Assembly: GCA_034090045.1 (NCBI GenBank)
Contig: JAXDTI010000009.1
Coordinates: 13,229 to 77,228 of the forward strand
Source: JAXDTI01 sp034090045
Lineage (GTDB): Bacteria > Actinomycetota > Actinomycetes > Actinomycetales > Actinomycetaceae
Length of the DNA stretch: 64,000 nucleotides
Reading direction: 5' to 3'
The notes beneath the pieces are model-generated. The model made no database searches, had not been told where the DNA came from, and saw nothing but the letters and a program-made list of their open reading frames with translations. Shown here in pieces: positions 62,466-64,000 of the stretch. The first letter of the stretch is position 1; each line of letters opens with the position of its first letter. Made by a program: the position numbers and the translations under genes.

Positions 62466-62512
62466 AAAGTCATGCCGTAACGAAGTAACTCGTGACGGCA
62501 TGACTTTATTTA
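62466..62512. terminator. Strong bidirectional hairpin
   Basis: A perfect 13-bp stem (AAAGTCATGCCGT at 62466-62478, ACGGCATGACTTT at 62495-62507) encloses ACGA-N-TCGT and is followed by ATTT. It ends with T bases on both strands. Confidence 0.7.
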
Positions 62513-62597
62513 CATGAAAGCGGATCTCATCATGGGCACTATTAACCTTTTCAAGAAATGCGCGCTCGAGGATAAGGCGCTTACGCATAGCGGCTAT

Positions 62598-62633
62598 AGC
62601 AACCGATTATTTCGGTTGCTGGCTTTCTGTTTT
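62598..62633 (+). terminator. Second hairpin, possible terminator
   Basis: AGCAACCGA (62598-62606) pairs perfectly with TCGGTTGCT (62612-62620). The following GGCTTTCTGTTTT is T-rich but not a clean run, so termination is only possible. The 62443-62753 stretch otherwise holds no convincing gene. Confidence 0.45.
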
Positions 62634-62704
62634 CCCTGTTCAATGCAACAATTTCGCGTAACCCCTATTTTGGCGCATTTCGTGTATTTTTGGCGAACCG
62701 AGCA

Positions 62705-62746
62705 TACAAAAACCTGCTGGCGCGAAATTGTATCAACACCAGCAGG
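62705..62746 (-). terminator. tRNA-Ser terminator
   Basis: On the minus strand CCTGCTGG pairs with CCAGCAGG and is followed by TTTTTG. It lies directly after tRNA-Ser. Confidence 0.75.
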
Positions 62747-62753
62747 CAGTTAG

Positions 62754-62840
62754 CGGAGATGGCGGGATTTGAACCCGCGAGGGGTATTAACCCCAACTCC
62801 CTTAGCAGGGGAGCGCACTAGGCCACTATGCGACATCTCC
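62754..62840 (-). tRNA. tRNA-Ser (anticodon GCU)
   Basis: Minus-strand cloverleaf with acceptor GGAGATG/CATCTCC, anticodon stem CTCCC/GGGAG around CTGCTAA (anticodon GCT) and a long variable arm (TTGGGGTTAATACCCC), as expected for a class II tRNA-Ser. CCA is not encoded. Confidence 0.95.
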
Positions 62841-63012
62841 ACGTTGCCTGTGCCGCTAATACACGGTACAGCCAACAATCTCTAAGTATCGCCGAAATCA
62901 CGGTTCCAAGTCAATCGAGCGACACTCCTAGGAGGGATGACGCTGATAGCCTTGATTGGTGAAGAATCATGGCGCCAAGTGGCGCGAAACGAGCAACAAT
63001 CGAGGGGTGCAG

Positions 63013-64000
63013 ATGGAACCGACAACAACGGCGCGGGTGTTCGAGGCGATAGCCAACTTCCAGATTGATGGGGAGGTGGTGGAAGCGAAACCCTATGGTA
63101 GTGGTCACATTAATGACACGCTGCGGGTGTGTTTGCGGCTCGCTGGAGGTGTTGAACGTCTGTATACCCTGCAGCGTATCAATACTGATATCTTTACTGA
63201 TCCGGCGGCGCTTATGGATAATATCGCCGGTGTCACGGATTTCCTACGCGAAATAATCACTGCTGAGGGTGGAAACCCGGAACGTGAAACACTGCGAATC
63301 ATCAGAAGCCATGAAGGATTGCCTTACTATCTGGACTCTGCGGGTAGCTGCTGGCGAATGTATAGCTATATAGACCACGCCTACACCCTCGACCAGATTG
63401 AAAACCCGGAGTCGTTTTATCAATCCGGGCTTGGTTTCGGTAACTTTCAACGTAGACTAGCCGACTATCCGGCCGAAACGCTCCACGAGACAATACCTCG
63501 TTTCCACGATACTGTTGACCGGCTGCGGCTCTTCGAGGAGGCAGTCGAGCGGGACACGGCAGGACACGTAAACGAGATCACCGCTGAAATCGATTTTGTT
63601 CGTGCCCGCGAAGAGTTCGCACACCGTTTCGTGGACTTACAAGCACAGGGAGAACTACCGTTACGAGTGACCCACAACGATACGAAACTCAATAATGTGC
63701 TGCTCGATGAGGCGACCGGACAGGCGCTCGCGGTTATCGACCTTGACACCGTGATGCCGGGGCTCGCAATGAACGACTTTGGGGATTCGATTCGTTTTGG
63801 AGCGTCAACCGGTGCGGAGGACGAACCGGATCTTGATAAAGTCTCGTGTTCTATGGAGTATTTCGAGGCGTTTACCCGCGGTTTCATGACCGGGGTGGCA
63901 GGCAGGCTCACCGACCTGGAAATCGAGTTGTTGCCGGTTGGGGCGCAAATGATGACTTTTGAGTGCGGCACCCGGTTCCTCACCGATTATATTGACGGGG
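63013..64000 (+). CDS. N-acetylhexosamine 1-kinase-like phosphotransferase (3' end outside window)
   Basis: An aminoglycoside-phosphotransferase-fold kinase, open to the end of the window (329 codons seen). Residues 24-45 have EAKPYGSGHINDTLRV, the nucleotide-loop region. The Brenner motif reads VTHNDTKLNNVLLD (catalytic Asp) and is followed by AVIDLDTVMPGLAMNDFGDSIRFGA with the metal-binding Asp, a pattern very like NahK of the lacto-N-biose pathway, which phosphorylates N-acetylglucosamine or N-acetylgalactosamine at C1. The start ATG 63013 follows AGGGGTGC. The substrate is inferred from resemblance only; a more general sugar kinase is possible. Confidence 0.85.
   Translation, partial: MEPTTTARVFEAIANFQIDGEVVEAKPYGSGHINDTLRVCLRLAGGVERLYTLQRINTDIFTDPAALMDNIAGVTDFLREIITAEGGNPERETLRIIRSHEGLPYYLDSAGSCWRMYSYIDHAYTLDQIENPESFYQSGLGFGNFQRRLADYPAETLHETIPRFHDTVDRLRLFEEAVERDTAGHVNEITAEIDFVRAREEFAHRFVDLQAQGELPLRVTHNDTKLNNVLLDEATGQALAVIDLDTVMPGLAMNDFGDSIRFGASTGAEDEPDLDKVSCSMEYFEAFTRGFMTGVAGRLTDLEIELLPVGAQMMTFECGTRFLTDYIDG

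Noticed and set aside
62514..62753. 79-residue open frame on the plus strand
   Set aside because: It crosses two hairpins and the tRNA-Ser terminator, and has no ribosome site or protein-like pattern.

Overview
The window is chromosomal DNA of an actinobacterium with moderate-to-high G+C, probably close to Actinomycetaceae. I infer this from gene order, not from any search. The block mfd - SurA-like lipoprotein - eno - divIC - DUF501 - ppx matches the mycobacterial Rv1020-Rv1026 order, and the block DEAD-box helicase - membrane protein - ferritin-like protein - DUF3107 - AdnAB matches Rv3211-Rv3201c. DUF501, DUF3107, AdnAB and an Rpf-like G5 protein are all actinobacterial markers. Gene density is high, many stop and start codons overlap, and several genes appear to be transcribed without a leader.

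Layout. 1-9973: central sugar metabolism. It starts with the 3' part of a double-length phosphofructokinase, then a PfkB sugar kinase, a convergent AGE-family sugar isomerase, a glucose/mannose-type ABC importer (binding protein and two permeases, no ATPase), glucose-6-phosphate isomerase and malate dehydrogenase. Together these could import a hexose such as mannose, isomerise it to fructose, phosphorylate it and feed glycolysis. 10063-17499: guaA, tatD, an Rpf-like cell-wall hydrolase, a fused rsmA-ispE gene and an ABC-F ATPase. 17520-21452: MarR and TetR regulators, tRNA-Gln, prs, rplY and pth. 21456-29482: the mfd-eno-divIC-ppx block. 29661-43000: argF, nhaA, a tRNA with a UAA anticodon, membrane proteins, greA, hemolysin III, a short-chain isoprenyl transferase, xseAB, ispH, and a CstA/YbdD transporter pair.

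42977-46533 is the clearest accessory region. A type II restriction-modification pair (Eco47II-like endonuclease and a C5-cytosine methyltransferase with an N-terminal helix-turn-helix) abuts the 3' end of ychF, whose C-terminus looks altered. About 430 bp without a recognisable gene follow. 46534-60459 holds the helicase block, a class-A-like serine hydrolase, AdnAB, a ComEA/ComEC pair and holA. 60460-64000 is tRNA-rich: a decayed capA-like pseudogene, rpsT, tRNA-Gly, tRNA-Pro, a possible frameshifted small membrane protein, tRNA-Ser, and the 5' part of an N-acetylhexosamine-kinase-like gene that runs off the window.

I found no CRISPR array, prophage, transposase or rRNA. The most unusual observations are the restriction-modification insertion at ychF with a dyad in front of the methyltransferase, the rsmA-ispE fusion, a MarR operator with a matching distant site, a palindrome between hemolysin III and the isoprenyl transferase, the tRNA-Leu(UAA)-like gene without a long variable arm, the capA remnant, and a repeated leaderless-promoter layout. 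No convincing new multi-gene system was found.
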